Shown here piece after piece: positions 41,795 to 51,904 of a stretch of 64,000 bases of DNA. The stretch is taken from assembly GCA_003170135.1 (NCBI GenBank), contig PMZR01000125.1, positions 35,019 to 99,018 of the forward strand, written 5' to 3'. The notes beneath the pieces are model-generated. The model ran no database searches, was not told the DNA's origin, and worked only from the letters and a program-made list of their open reading frames with translations. This DNA comes from Acidobacteriota bacterium (GTDB taxonomy: Bacteria > Acidobacteriota > Vicinamibacteria > Vicinamibacterales > Fen-181). Position numbers and translations under genes: made by a program. The stretch's first letter is position 1; the number at the start of each line of letters is the position of its first letter.

Positions 41795-42889
41795 CTACGT
41801 TCTGCCTTTCAATATCGGCGTGAGCGCCGCAAAGTGATCGGGCGTCAGCGTATTGCCCTCGAAGACGCAGATGCCGTTTGCGCCGGCGGCCAGCGCGTAC
41901 CGCGCGGCGCGGGCCAGATCGGGCGGCGACAGGTCGGGCACATAGAGGCCGGTGTAGAGCGGGATGCGGCCGCCAAGCGCTTCCACGCCTTCCCGCGTCG
42001 CCCGTTCGATCCACGGCACGTCCTGCTTGTAGAACGCGTGATACACCATGGGCAGCACCGCATCGACCGTCCATTTCGTCCATTCCTGGCGCACGAGAGT
42101 TCGCGCGATCGTCGGCGTCGGAAACACCGCCGCGGTCAACAGCGTTCCGTGCGCGTGCACCTCGTGTGCGAGGACGCCGACGACTTCGGTAATCGTGTCA
42201 TAGCGGTACTGAAGCCATGCCTGGTGGCTCGGTGGATCGTCGAGCCGCAGCGGGTCGATGGCCCAGCGCTGCCTGAACCGATCCCGGCAGACGCCGCAGT
42301 AGCAGAAATCGAACTCGGGGTACTCCCTGTCCTGCACGAGATGGTACTTCGGCCACAGGGCGACAGGCAGGATCACGTCCGGGTAGCGAATGTAGTCGAG
42401 GTGGATGCTCGCCAGGCCGTCGATCTGCGCCAGTTCGCGCACCAGGCCCGCGAGGTATTGCCGGACCTCGTCACGTGACGGGCACATGAACTTGTAGTAG
42501 TCCACGTAAGGTGCCTTGTCGGCCGTCGACACGCCGCTGCGGCTCACGGCGTACCAGTCGGGGTGCGGTTTTACCTGCTCGCCGCGCATCATCGCGAAGG
42601 TCCACGCGTGGAGCTCGACGCCTTCGTCCCGGGCCGCCGGCACGTGGGTCCGGTAGAAATCCGCGCTGCCGCTGATGAGCACGGCGTCGATCCCGCCTGC
42701 GCGCATTCGCGCGAGGGTGCGGCGCCAGTCGTCGAGGGACGCGAACGTGCCGCGCATCCAGGCCCAGTGCTTCGTCTTCACCGCGGCCGCGTTCCGCGCG
42801 AGGGCGGCCGCGTCGCCGCCGGCGAGCGCGCGCGCGCCGAACGCAGAGGTTGCCGCGCAGACGGTCGTGAGGAATTGCCTTCGGTTCAT
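41795..42889 (-). CDS. Glycosyl hydrolase-like (GHL10-type) TIM-barrel protein
   Basis: MNRRQFLTTVCAATSAFGARALA (Tat-like) then GIDAVLISG...LASIHLDYIRYPDV...VDAVLPMVYHAFY. Confidence 0.72.
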   Translation of the reverse strand: MNRRQFLTTVCAATSAFGARALAGGDAAALARNAAAVKTKHWAWMRGTFASLDDWRRTLARMRAGGIDAVLISGSADFYRTHVPAARDEGVELHAWTFAMMRGEQVKPHPDWYAVSRSGVSTADKAPYVDYYKFMCPSRDEVRQYLAGLVRELAQIDGLASIHLDYIRYPDVILPVALWPKYHLVQDREYPEFDFCYCGVCRDRFRQRWAIDPLRLDDPPSHQAWLQYRYDTITEVVGVLAHEVHAHGTLLTAAVFPTPTIARTLVRQEWTKWTVDAVLPMVYHAFYKQDVPWIERATREGVEALGGRIPLYTGLYVPDLSPPDLARAARYALAAGANGICVFEGNTLTPDHFAALTPILKGRT

Positions 42890-42904
42890 GGCGCGGTAAG
42901 GATA

Positions 42905-43984
42905 CTACGGCACGATACGCGCCACGTCGAAGATGTAGCAGCCTGGTGTGACCAGCAGGCGGGACCCGGCTCCAAAGAACAGGCTGGTGGGCGCGAGTGG
43001 CCCGGCGCCTCGCAGTTGCAGGGTACGAATCTTGTCGCCGTCGGGGGAGTAGACGTAGACGATCGGGTCGTTCAGCGCCACCCAGAGATTGCCGTGCGGA
43101 TCGATGGCTGCGGCGCGGATGACCGATGGCACCGCCGGCCATGCCCGATCGTCTGCCTCGCGCGCCGGCCATGTGGACGGCTGGCTCCGCAACGCGTCGT
43201 CCAGCTCGCGGCCTTCGATGTGACGCTCGAACACGAGTGCGCCCGCCCCGTCGTAGCGCCGGAAGGTCGGAATCCCCGACTGGAACACGAAGCAGAACCC
43301 GCCGGTCGGATCGACGAGCGGCAGGCCGGCGTTGAGCGACAGGTGAAGGGCGCGGTCCGCCTCGTGGCCCGTCGCGCGCAGCCCGCCAAACGCGCGTCGC
43401 ACCTGCCCGTCCCACGTGTATTCGGTGATGAGCGACCCCGTCTGCGGCTGGCTGAGGAAAATGGAATCGCCGGTGAACTGCAGCGAGGGGCCGTCGCCCA
43501 GGGCGAAGCCCTCGACCACCAGCCGCGGTCCGGGCTGCGCGGCGAGCGTGAAGCCGTTCAACAGGTAGCCGCGATCGGCGAAACGCTGGATGCGCTGGCG
43601 GCCGCCGGGTTGGTCCGCGACGACGAAGGTCCCGCCAGGTTCCGACGCGAACGACGTCGGCCGGATGATGCGGCCGCGTTCCTCGCCGATCTGCACGAGC
43701 CTGGTCGCCTCGGTTCCTGCAGGATCGATCGCGTAGACGGCCTGCGCGCGGCGATCGAAGACGAGGTACTGCCCGGCCGATGTCTGGGTGAACGCAATCG
43801 GATCGCTGAAGCTGGTCGCGATGTGGGCCGGCAGCGCGCTGGTCGAGGACAGAATCTCGGCGTGCGTCGACGCCCGCGTCCCGATGACCGCGCGCATCTC
43901 CCGCTGCGGCGGGTCGTGGGGGGCGGATCCCGGCGCCAAAAGCACCGCCGAGACGAGGACGATGCGGGAGACGGCGCGCATCAC
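42905..43984 (-). CDS. 6-bladed beta-propeller/NHL-like protein
   Basis: Repeated strand-like segments (GQYLVFDRRAQAVYAIDPAGTEATRLVQIG; GNLWVALNDPIVYVYSPDGDKIRTLQLRG). Confidence 0.6.
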   Translation of the reverse strand: MMRAVSRIVLVSAVLLAPGSAPHDPPQREMRAVIGTRASTHAEILSSTSALPAHIATSFSDPIAFTQTSAGQYLVFDRRAQAVYAIDPAGTEATRLVQIGEERGRIIRPTSFASEPGGTFVVADQPGGRQRIQRFADRGYLLNGFTLAAQPGPRLVVEGFALGDGPSLQFTGDSIFLSQPQTGSLITEYTWDGQVRRAFGGLRATGHEADRALHLSLNAGLPLVDPTGGFCFVFQSGIPTFRRYDGAGALVFERHIEGRELDDALRSQPSTWPAREADDRAWPAVPSVIRAAAIDPHGNLWVALNDPIVYVYSPDGDKIRTLQLRGAGPLAPTSLFFGAGSRLLVTPGCYIFDVARIVP

Positions 43985-44032
43985 GGCGATTCTAGTCCCG
44001 GCGCTCGCCTGTGTCGACGACGGAGCGCCGAT

Positions 44033-44057
44033 GGCAGGGCGAGGCTTCAGCCTTGCC
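44033..44057. repeat. REP-like palindrome GGCAGGGCGAGGCTTCAGCCTTGCC
   Basis: Core AGGCTTCAGCCT; same GGCT(tc/ga)AGCC core as at 32898-32919. Confidence 0.6.
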
Positions 44058-44074
44058 GGGCGGCGTCGAGAGCG

Positions 44075-46213
44075 TCAGTACTTCGCAACCTCGACGATCG
44101 CCTGCAGCACGTCGGACGCCTGCGGCAGGATCGCCTCCTCCAGATCCGGGCAGTAGGCGACCGGGCAGTCCCTCGCGCCCACGCGTCTCACCGGCGCATC
44201 GAGGTACTCGAACAGGTCGCTCGCGATCCGCGCGGCGATCTCCGCCCCGAAGCCGCACGTCACCTGGTCTTCGTGCGCGACCACCACGCGGCTCGTCTCC
44301 CGCACGGCGGTCGCGATGCCGTCCCAATCGCATGGCACGATCGTTCGCAGATCGACCACGCCGACGCTGAGGCCGTCTTTTTCCGCCTGCTGCGCCGCGA
44401 GCAGCGATCGCTGCACCAGCGCGCCCCATGTGATAACGACGAGGTCGGTGCCGGGCCGCCTGACGTCCAGCTTGCCGAACGGGATCATGAAGTCGGCGCC
44501 CGGGTACGGCGCCTTGTTGTAGGTCTGCCGATACAAGTGCTTGTGTTCGAGGAACATCACGGGATCGTCGCACCGGATGGCCGTCCGCAGCAGGCCGGCT
44601 GCGTCCGTGGCCGTGGACGGGTACGCGATCCGGATGCCCGGGCAGTGCGCAAAGATGCTCTCGCCGGACTGGCTGTGGTACGGTGCGCCGCCGCGCAGGT
44701 ACCCGCCGATGGGCGCGCGCACCACCATCGGACACGAGAAGTGCCCGCCCGAGCGGTAGCGCAGCATCGACATCTCGTTGCGCAACTGGTTCATGGCCGG
44801 CCAGATGTAGTCGAAGAACTGGATCTCGACGACCGGCTTCAGCCCGCGCGTCGCCATGCCCACGGCGCGCCCGATGATGTTGGCCTCGGCGAGCGGCGTG
44901 TTGAAGACGCGGACGCCGCCGAAGGTGCGCTGCAGGCCGTGAGTGACCTTGAAGACACCGCCCTTGCCCGCCACCTCGGCGAGCACCGCCGCGCGCGTCG
45001 CATCCGCCACGTCCTCGCCGAACACGACCATGCGCGGGTCGCGCGCCATCTCGTCGTGGAGCGTGCGGTTGATGGCAGCCACCATCGTGTCGGGCTTGCC
45101 GGTCGGCTGCGCCGGCGTGGCGAACGCGTCCGAACACGGATCGACGCCGGCGGAGTAGACCCACCGGGTCGCGGTGGACTTGGGCGGCTTCGCCGCCTGC
45201 AGGGCGCGATCGGCCGCCTCGTTCACCTCGCGATCGACGTCCGCGGCGATCGCCTGCAGGTCCGCGTCGCTCGCAATCGATTCGTGTGTCAGGAACTCGG
45301 TGAACCGGCGCAGCGGATCGCGCACGGCCTCGTCGGCGCGCTCCTTCGGCGACTTGTACAGCCGCTCATCGTCCGAGAGCGAGTGCGAGTAGGGCCGCGT
45401 GACGCGCGCGTGCACCAGCGCCGGACCCTTGCGGCTGCGCGCGTGGTCGGCCGCCAGGCGCATCGCGCGGTAGCTGTCGAGAAAATCGGTGCCGTCGGCG
45501 CTCAGAATCTTCAGGCCCGGGAAGCACGTCACCACGCGTGAGATGTCGCCGCCTGGCGTCTGGATCTCGACCGGGACGGAGATCGCGTAACCGTTGTCCT
45601 CCACCAGATAGATGACCGGCAAGGCCTTGCCGCAGGCGGTGTTCAACGACTCCCAGAATTCCCCCTCCGCCGTCGCGCCTTCGCCAAGCGACACGTACAC
45701 GACCTCGTCCGGGTGGAATCGCTCCTCGCGGTCCGCGATGTCGGTGATCTTCTGGTAGAGCCGGCCCGCCTCCGCGCAGCCAACCGCCTGCAGGCACTGC
45801 GTGCCCGTCGGGCTGCCCTGGGAGACGATGTTCAGGCGCTGGTGGCCCCAGTGAGACGGCATCTGGCGGCCGCCGGACGCCGGGTCATCCGCGGCGCCGA
45901 CCGACTCCAGGAACATCTCGTACGGCGTGACGCCCAGCATCAGGCAGAGCGCGCGGTCGCGGTAGTACGGGTAGAACCAGTCGTAGCCCGCTCGCAGCAC
46001 CAGGCCGGCCGCCACCAGGATCGCTTCGTGACCGGCACCGCTGATCTGGAAATAAATCTGGCTCTGGTTCTTGAGCTGGATTTCCTTGTCGTCCATCCGG
46101 CGGGAGAGCAGCATCATCCGGTAGACGCGGAGCAACTCGTCGCGGGTGAGACACTCGTACTCGGCCGCCTGGTCGCTGCCGGGGTCCCGATCGCTCAGCG
46201 CGAAGCCGTCCAT
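44075..46213 (-). CDS. Fused alpha/beta E1 component of a 2-oxoacid dehydrogenase
   Basis: N-half [43 protein letters not shown]...[20 protein letters not shown]-half [52 protein letters not shown]. Confidence 0.9.
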   Translation of the reverse strand: MDGFALSDRDPGSDQAAEYECLTRDELLRVYRMMLLSRRMDDKEIQLKNQSQIYFQISGAGHEAILVAAGLVLRAGYDWFYPYYRDRALCLMLGVTPYEMFLESVGAADDPASGGRQMPSHWGHQRLNIVSQGSPTGTQCLQAVGCAEAGRLYQKITDIADREERFHPDEVVYVSLGEGATAEGEFWESLNTACGKALPVIYLVEDNGYAISVPVEIQTPGGDISRVVTCFPGLKILSADGTDFLDSYRAMRLAADHARSRKGPALVHARVTRPYSHSLSDDERLYKSPKERADEAVRDPLRRFTEFLTHESIASDADLQAIAADVDREVNEAADRALQAAKPPKSTATRWVYSAGVDPCSDAFATPAQPTGKPDTMVAAINRTLHDEMARDPRMVVFGEDVADATRAAVLAEVAGKGGVFKVTHGLQRTFGGVRVFNTPLAEANIIGRAVGMATRGLKPVVEIQFFDYIWPAMNQLRNEMSMLRYRSGGHFSCPMVVRAPIGGYLRGGAPYHSQSGESIFAHCPGIRIAYPSTATDAAGLLRTAIRCDDPVMFLEHKHLYRQTYNKAPYPGADFMIPFGKLDVRRPGTDLVVITWGALVQRSLLAAQQAEKDGLSVGVVDLRTIVPCDWDGIATAVRETSRVVVAHEDQVTCGFGAEIAARIASDLFEYLDAPVRRVGARDCPVAYCPDLEEAILPQASDVLQAIVEVAKY

Positions 46214-46360
46214 GCCCGACACCCCTCGGATGGGCGGCACACGACTCCTCGGTCCGGAGGGGGCGCCGCTTTGACTGGTTCGGTCGAGATGGAGCCATTA
46301 TACTATGCGAAATTCGCGGGACAGGGCGGCGCAGGGGCCGCCCGCCTGGCCGGACGCCAC

Positions 46361-46717
46361 ATGACTGCTGTTCGTTTGCATCGTTGGGACGAGATCGCGC
46401 TCGACAAGCTCACCGAGCTCGTGGCGCGGAAGATCATCGCCGGCGAGCGCGAGATGCTCGTGCAGACCTACCTGAAGAAGGGCGCGCTGGTGCCCAGGCA
46501 TGCGCACGAGAGCGAGCAGATGACCTACGTGCTGCAGGGCGCGTTGAAGTTCGTCATTGCCGGCGAGGAGTTCATCGTCCGGGAAGGCGAGGTGTTGCAC
46601 ATCCCGTCTGCCCTGGAACACCAGGCCGAGGCGTTGGAGGATACGTTCGAGCTCGACGCGTTCAGCCCCCCGCGATCCGAATGGCTCGCCGGCGGGAGCG
46701 GCGAGCCCGGCGTCTGA
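46361..46717 (+). CDS. Cupin domain protein
   Basis: LVPRHAHESEQMTYVLQGALKFVIAGEEFIVREGEVLHIPSALEHQAEALEDT. Confidence 0.88.
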   Translation: MTAVRLHRWDEIALDKLTELVARKIIAGEREMLVQTYLKKGALVPRHAHESEQMTYVLQGALKFVIAGEEFIVREGEVLHIPSALEHQAEALEDTFELDAFSPPRSEWLAGGSGEPGV

Positions 46718-46877
46718 TTGCGGCGGCGCAATCTGGTACGATCGGGATGGGGACGACCCGAGGACGCCCGGCCTCAACCGACGCGGGGCTTCGATCGAAT
46801 CCCGGCGGGCGGCGGGGACATCCTGGCTGGTGCCGGGCGGTCAGCTCGGGAACAGCCTTTCAAGAGCGAGGCAGACT

Positions 46878-47444
46878 ATGGGCTTTTTTCTGCTGCCGTT
46901 CGTCGTCATCGTGATCATCGTCCTGTGGGTTGTCGGCGTGTACAACCGCCTGATCGGTCTGCGCAACCAGACGGCGAACGGCTGGCGGCAGATCGACGTG
47001 CAACTGAAGCGGCGGCACGACCTCATTCCGAACCTGGTGAGCACCGTCAAGGGCGTGATGGAATTCGAGCGGGACACGCTCACGCAAGTGGTCGAGGCCC
47101 GCGCGAAGGCGGTGTCGGCCACCGGGCCTGCCGACGCGGCACGCAAGGAAGGGGAGCTGACGCAGGCGCTCGGCCGGCTGTTCGCGCTGGCGGAGAACTA
47201 CCCCCAGCTGCACGCGAACGAGAACGTGAAGATGCTCCAGGAGGAGCTGTCGTCGACCGAGAACAAGATCGGCTTCGCGCGCCAGTTCTACAACGACATT
47301 GCCACCAAGTACAACATCTCGCAGCAGACGTTCCCGGCGAACATGATTGCCGGGTCATTCGGCTTCACGGCCGCCGAGCTCTTCCAGATCGCCGACGACG
47401 CCGATCGCGCCGTGCCGACGGTCGATCTGTCGATGAAGAAGTAG
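46878..47444 (+). CDS. lemA: LemA family protein
   Basis: YNRLIGLRNQTANGWRQIDVQLKRRHDLIPNLVSTVKG...NENVKMLQEELSSTENKIGFARQFYNDIATKYN. Confidence 0.96.
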   Translation: MGFFLLPFVVIVIIVLWVVGVYNRLIGLRNQTANGWRQIDVQLKRRHDLIPNLVSTVKGVMEFERDTLTQVVEARAKAVSATGPADAARKEGELTQALGRLFALAENYPQLHANENVKMLQEELSSTENKIGFARQFYNDIATKYNISQQTFPANMIAGSFGFTAAELFQIADDADRAVPTVDLSMKK

Positions 47445-47470
47445 TCCGGAGTCCGGGGTCCGGACTCCGA
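47443..47470. repeat. Inverted (AGTCCGGAGTCCGG / GGTCCGGACTCCG) hairpin between lemA and htpX
   Basis: Same word (GGACTCCGGA) as the repeat at 32361-32392. Confidence 0.85.
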
Positions 47471-47479
47471 AGTCCTCCC

Positions 47480-48454
47480 ATGAACCTCCTCGAGCAGCAG
47501 GCGAAGAACCGGCGGCGGACCTGGATGGTGATGGTCGTGTTCATCGCCGTCCTGTTCGTCCTCGGCTACGGATTCGACCTGTTCTACCTGGGGACGGACG
47601 TTCCCGTCGCGGGATTCCTCGCGTTGATCGTCGGTTCGATCTCCGCGCTGAGCGGGTACTACAAGGGGGACCTGGCGGTGCTGGCCTCCTCGGGTGCGAT
47701 CCCGCTCGAAGGGCGGCTGGCGTCCGAGCCGAACGACCAGGAGCGGCTGAAGCTGACCGAGGTGCGCAACGTCGTCGACGAGATGGCAATCGCGGCCGGC
47801 CTTCCACGGCCGACCATCTACGTCATTCCCGATCACGATCCGAACGCCTTTGCGACCGGCCGCGATCCGGCGCATGCCTCGATTGCCGTCACCCAGGGGT
47901 TGCTCGATACGCTGAATCGCGAAGAGCTGCAGGGCGTCGTTGCGCACGAGATGAGTCACGTCCGCAACTACGACATCAGGCTGATGACGCTGGTCGCGGC
48001 ACTGGTCGGCGCCATCGCCCTGTTGTCGGATTGGGCGCTGCGGGGGATGCGGTGGGGCGGCGGCGGCTCGCGGCGCAGCGGCGACCGCAAGGGCGGTGGC
48101 GGGGCCTCGCTCATCTTCCTGGTGTTCTGGATTATCGGGATCCTGCTGGCGCCGATCATCGGCCAGGCGCTGGCCATGGTGGTTTCGCGGCGCCGCGAGT
48201 ACCTGGCGGACGCGTCCGGCGCAGAATTGACGCGGAACCCGCTGGCGCTCGCGAAAGCGCTCGAAAAGATCGAGTCCGCCGCAGACCCGACCGAGTCGAT
48301 CAAGCGCGGCACCGCGAACCTGTGCATCGCCGATCCACTGGGGCGCAAGGCCGGCCTGCGCGAGGGACTGGTGGCCGACCTGTTCGCCTCACACCCCCCG
48401 ATGGTGAAACGCATCGCGGCATTGCGGGAGATGGCCTACGTGCCACCGGTCTGA
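47480..48454 (+). CDS. htpX: M48 family metalloprotease HtpX
   Basis: VVAHEMSHVRNYDIRLMTLVAAL (HExxH), RREYLADASGAELTRNPLALAKALEKI. Confidence 0.94.
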   Translation: MNLLEQQAKNRRRTWMVMVVFIAVLFVLGYGFDLFYLGTDVPVAGFLALIVGSISALSGYYKGDLAVLASSGAIPLEGRLASEPNDQERLKLTEVRNVVDEMAIAAGLPRPTIYVIPDHDPNAFATGRDPAHASIAVTQGLLDTLNREELQGVVAHEMSHVRNYDIRLMTLVAALVGAIALLSDWALRGMRWGGGGSRRSGDRKGGGGASLIFLVFWIIGILLAPIIGQALAMVVSRRREYLADASGAELTRNPLALAKALEKIESAADPTESIKRGTANLCIADPLGRKAGLREGLVADLFASHPPMVKRIAALREMAYVPPV

Positions 48455-48459
48455 AGGCT

Positions 48460-49188
48460 TCAGTGGAGGCGGCGGTCCCAGTCTTTCTCTTTCCCGCCGT
48501 GGTAGATGTCGAACTTCCGCCGCAGCCGGTTCATCTTCCACTTGAAATAGCGGTACTTCAATTCCGCGAGCGGCCGCGCCCGCCCGAATTTCAGGAACAC
48601 GTACCCGCCGGCCAGGCCACCGAGGTGCGCCGTCCAGGCCGTGCCGCTCGTAAACAGGCTCAGGGCGGCCACGATCATCACGAAGTACTTGGCCGGGACC
48701 GGAAAGAGAAAATACAGGTAGATCGGACGGTCCGGAAAGTACATCGCGTAGGCGAGCAGCAGGCCGAAAATCGCGCCCGATGCGCCGACGATCGTGGAGA
48801 CCAGCAACCCCGCGCCGAATGGAACCGGCAGGATCGCGACGAGCAGGGTAAGTGCCGCGCCGGCGATGCCGCTGACGAAGTAGAACTTGACGAAGAACGT
48901 CGTGCCCCAGAGCCGCTCCAACTCGACCCCGAACCACCAGAGCACCAGCATGTTCATGAGCAGGTGCACCGCGCCCGCGTGGATGAACATGTAGGTGACA
49001 GGCTGCCACACCCAGTAGCGGCCGATCACGTTGTAAGGCTGCAGCCCGAGATAGCCGTTGAACGTGGGGACGATCCAGCCGACCAGAAACGCGACGACGT
49101 TCGTCCAGATGAGGATCTTGACGGCGAACGACATCGGACCCGGGGTGAAGGAGTAGGCGAGCGTGCCGGGTGAGGAATAACGCCGCAT
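48460..49188 (-). CDS. Rhomboid family intramembrane serine protease
   Basis: FIHAGAVHLLMNMLVLWWFG, VGASGAIFGLLLAYAMYFP (GASG), WTAHLGGLAGGYV. Confidence 0.93.
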   Translation of the reverse strand: MRRYSSPGTLAYSFTPGPMSFAVKILIWTNVVAFLVGWIVPTFNGYLGLQPYNVIGRYWVWQPVTYMFIHAGAVHLLMNMLVLWWFGVELERLWGTTFFVKFYFVSGIAGAALTLLVAILPVPFGAGLLVSTIVGASGAIFGLLLAYAMYFPDRPIYLYFLFPVPAKYFVMIVAALSLFTSGTAWTAHLGGLAGGYVFLKFGRARPLAELKYRYFKWKMNRLRRKFDIYHGGKEKDWDRRLH

Positions 49189-49466
49189 CAGCGTCCATCG
49201 GGAAGACGAGTCACATCAATCGACGCGGCCGCGGGCGTTGCCGCCACCTCGCCGCCTGGTCGCGCCAGAGCCTCTGATCGTACCACGACCGATTCATCCT
49301 GGGTCGAGCAACATCCGTACCCAGCCTCTGCCGCAGAGACGCGGAGGTGCGTAAGCGGCACATGCGCGACCTCGACCGCTCAGCATGGCTCCGTACAGAC
49401 TGAATCTCTCTCTCAGTCGGCATGCGCGCTCCGGCCTCGATCGCAGCGCCTGAAACCGACAAAAGG

Positions 49467-51116
49467 TCAGGTGCCGAGCATCCGCCGCCGCACGATCTTC
49501 ACCGCGTCGGCAAATTCGGCGATACGAAGCGCTCTTGCGGCCGCAGCCAGGACGCCGAGCGCCAGCGTGATGTCGATTGATACACGGACGAGACGCGCCA
49601 GGACGGCCTCTCCCCTGATGACCAGCGCCAGGGTCGCGTCCGCCTGCCAGACCACCGCGCCCATGACGAGGGACGCGGCAGCGATTTTGGCGAACGCGGC
49701 CGCGATGCGCCGGCCTTCCAGCCCGTCCAGCCTGGCGCCGAGCAGCCACAGCAGCAGCGTCGCATTGAACAGCGAGGCAATCGCGGTCCCGAGGGCGAGA
49801 CCCGGGTAACCGATGGCCCGCACGAGCGCGAGGCTCAGCGTGGCATTCAACAGGACGGTTGCGATGCTGACGGCGACCGGCGTCCGGCTGTCGTGCAACG
49901 CATAGAAGGCGGGCGCGGCGAAGCGCACGGCCGAGTAGCCTACCAGACCGGGTGCGTAGCATGCCAGGGCGACTGCCGTCGCCGCCGTGTCGGTGCGCGT
50001 GAAACTGCCGTGTTGGAAGAGCAGTGCGACGATGGGCCAGGCCAACGCAATCAGGCCAGCGGTGGCCGGCACATTCAGCATCAGCATCATGCGCAGCCCG
50101 CTCGACACCGTCTGGCCCATGCCGGTCAAATCACCCGTGGCCGCCTGGCGTGACAGCGTGGGAAGCGCCGCGGTCGCGACCGAGACGCCGAACAGTCCAA
50201 TCGGCATGTACATCAGGCGGAACGCGTAATTGAGCCACGAGACGGCGCCCGTGCCCTGGCCGGTCGCCAGCACGGTGTTCACGAACAGGTTGATCTGCAC
50301 GGCCGCCAGGCCCACAAGCCCCGGTCCCATCAGCACGAGCACCTGCCGCAGGCCCTCGTCACGCGTGTCGAGTGCGGGGCGGTAGCGAAAGCCTTCCCGG
50401 CGCAGCGGGACCCACTGCAGCGCCACCTGGCCGACGCCGCCGACGAGGGCGCCGATGGCGATCGCCATGATCCGGGGCAGGTGCACGAGCGGCATCACGG
50501 GGACCAGCACGATCGCGCACGCGATGGTCGCCACGTTGAACATGACTGGGGACAGCGCGGGCAGGAAGAACCGGTGCAGCGAGTTCAGCATGCCCATGCA
50601 TGCGGCCGCGACTGCGACGAGCGTCAGGAATGGGAAGAGGACGCGCGTTAACTGCACCGTCAGCTCGAGCTTGCCCGGGACGGCCGCGTAGTCCGATGCG
50701 AAGAGCGTCACGAGCGGCCGCGCGAAGACAAGACCCACGGCCACGAGCGCCAGCGTAATCACGAGCAACGCGCTGATGACGTACGTGCCCAGGCGCCATG
50801 CCTCGTCACGTCCGCCGCGGGAGAGACGCCGCGTGAAGGCGGGAACGAACGCCGCGCTCATCGCGCCCTCGGCGAAGAGGTCGCGAAAGAGATTCGGGAT
50901 GCGAAACGCGACGTTGAACGCGTCCATTTCGCTGCCCGCGCCGAACAGAAACGCCAGCACCTGCTCGCGGACGAGCCCGAGCAGCCGGCTCGTCATGGTG
51001 CCGATACTGATGAGCCCGGCCGAGCGCGCCAGATGCCTCGTGGAAGCGCCAAATGCGGGGACTCTCGGTTGCTCGGCCGCCCGCGAAGCCGCTTCGACGT
51101 CATCGGTTCGGTGCAC
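49467..51116 (-). CDS. murJ: Lipid II flippase MurJ/MviN
   Basis: GTMTSRLLGLVREQVLAFLFGAGSEMDAFNVAFRIPNLFRDLFAEGAMSAAFVPAFT. Confidence 0.95.
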   Translation of the reverse strand: MHRTDDVEAASRAAEQPRVPAFGASTRHLARSAGLISIGTMTSRLLGLVREQVLAFLFGAGSEMDAFNVAFRIPNLFRDLFAEGAMSAAFVPAFTRRLSRGGRDEAWRLGTYVISALLVITLALVAVGLVFARPLVTLFASDYAAVPGKLELTVQLTRVLFPFLTLVAVAAACMGMLNSLHRFFLPALSPVMFNVATIACAIVLVPVMPLVHLPRIMAIAIGALVGGVGQVALQWVPLRREGFRYRPALDTRDEGLRQVLVLMGPGLVGLAAVQINLFVNTVLATGQGTGAVSWLNYAFRLMYMPIGLFGVSVATAALPTLSRQAATGDLTGMGQTVSSGLRMMLMLNVPATAGLIALAWPIVALLFQHGSFTRTDTAATAVALACYAPGLVGYSAVRFAAPAFYALHDSRTPVAVSIATVLLNATLSLALVRAIGYPGLALGTAIASLFNATLLLWLLGARLDGLEGRRIAAAFAKIAAASLVMGAVVWQADATLALVIRGEAVLARLVRVSIDITLALGVLAAAARALRIAEFADAVKIVRRRMLGT

Positions 51117-51229
51117 GTCCGTTAGCGTACCACACCGGATCAGGACGCTTTGACATGGAACCAGACGCGATTTCAGTTCTGTGATCGGCTCGGGAGAAGC
51201 AACGCGAAGCGAGCGGCAGGGAGGGATCC

Positions 51230-51259
51230 AAAAAAATGGGGGTCCTTTGCAGGACCCCC
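51230..51259 (-). terminator. Rho-independent terminator (minus strand): GGGGGTCCT-GCAA-AGGACCCCC-A-TTTTTTT
   Basis: 9-bp perfect stem (51238-51246 with 51251-51259), poly-T on the minus strand (A7 at 51230-51236). Confidence 0.92.
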
Positions 51260-51296
51260 GGGGAGGATGGGTAGAGGTCTTTGTCCCTTCACCTGT

Positions 51297-51324
51297 ATTA
51301 GACGCATCTGAGGACGAAAAGTTT
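51297..51324 (-). promoter_or_regulatory. Candidate ECF-type promoter on minus strand: AAACTTTT ... CGTCTAAT
   Basis: Minus strand AAC-N16-CGTC spacing (aaaagttt at 51317-51324; attagacg at 51297-51304), upstream of the terminator at 51230-51259. Confidence 0.45.
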
Positions 51325-51361
51325 GCGGGACGCGGCCGCGGGCATACAAAGAGATGGAGAT

Positions 51362-51811
51362 TCAGCCGCCCAGTTTCCGTCGCACCATCTCATTGACCGT
51401 TCGCCCTTCGACGGTCTGTCCGGCCAGTTGCGCCATGACCGTCTTCATGACTCGGCCGATGTCCTTCGCCGAGGTTGCCCCGGTCTCGGCGATGGCGCGA
51501 TCGACCGCGGCTTCTATGACTGCCGGGTCGGCCTTGGCCGGCAGGTAGGCCTCGAGCACCGGCACCTCCGCCAGTTCCCGTTCGGCCAGGTCGAGGCGGT
51601 TGGCCTGCTTGAACTGCTCGGCCGATTCGCGTCGTTGCTTGACGAGCGTCGCCACGACCTGGCGTTCCTCGGCCTCGTCCAGCGGCCGTCCCTTCTCGAC
51701 TCCCCGGTTCACCAGCGCCGTCTTCAGCAGCCGCAGCGCTCCGAGCGTGACCGGCTCGTGGGCTTTCATGGCCCGTGCAATCGCCCCATTCACTTCGTCG
51801 ATGATCAGCAT
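51362..51811 (-). CDS. GatB/YqeY domain-containing protein
   Basis: LGALRLLKTALVNRGVEKGRPLDEAEERQVVATLVKQRRESAEQFKQANRLDLAERELAEVPVLEAYLP. Confidence 0.93.
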   Translation of the reverse strand: MLIIDEVNGAIARAMKAHEPVTLGALRLLKTALVNRGVEKGRPLDEAEERQVVATLVKQRRESAEQFKQANRLDLAERELAEVPVLEAYLPAKADPAVIEAAVDRAIAETGATSAKDIGRVMKTVMAQLAGQTVEGRTVNEMVRRKLGG

Positions 51812-51904
51812 CGCTGCTCCACCTGGCGGATCACGCCGATCCGGTTCAACGTGATCGCGCCCACAACGAGCAGAAGACCACAGCGCCGCTGGCGATGCGG
51901 CTGC

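Noticed and set aside
42563-45541. 992-aa + ORF opposite GHL10, propeller and E1 genes
   Set aside because: Spans several well-supported minus genes; no recognizable domains.
51255-51330. Small ORF MRLIQVKGQRPLPILPGGPAKDPHFF on the minus strand
   Set aside because: Runs straight through the terminator hairpin and poly-T; more likely noncoding.
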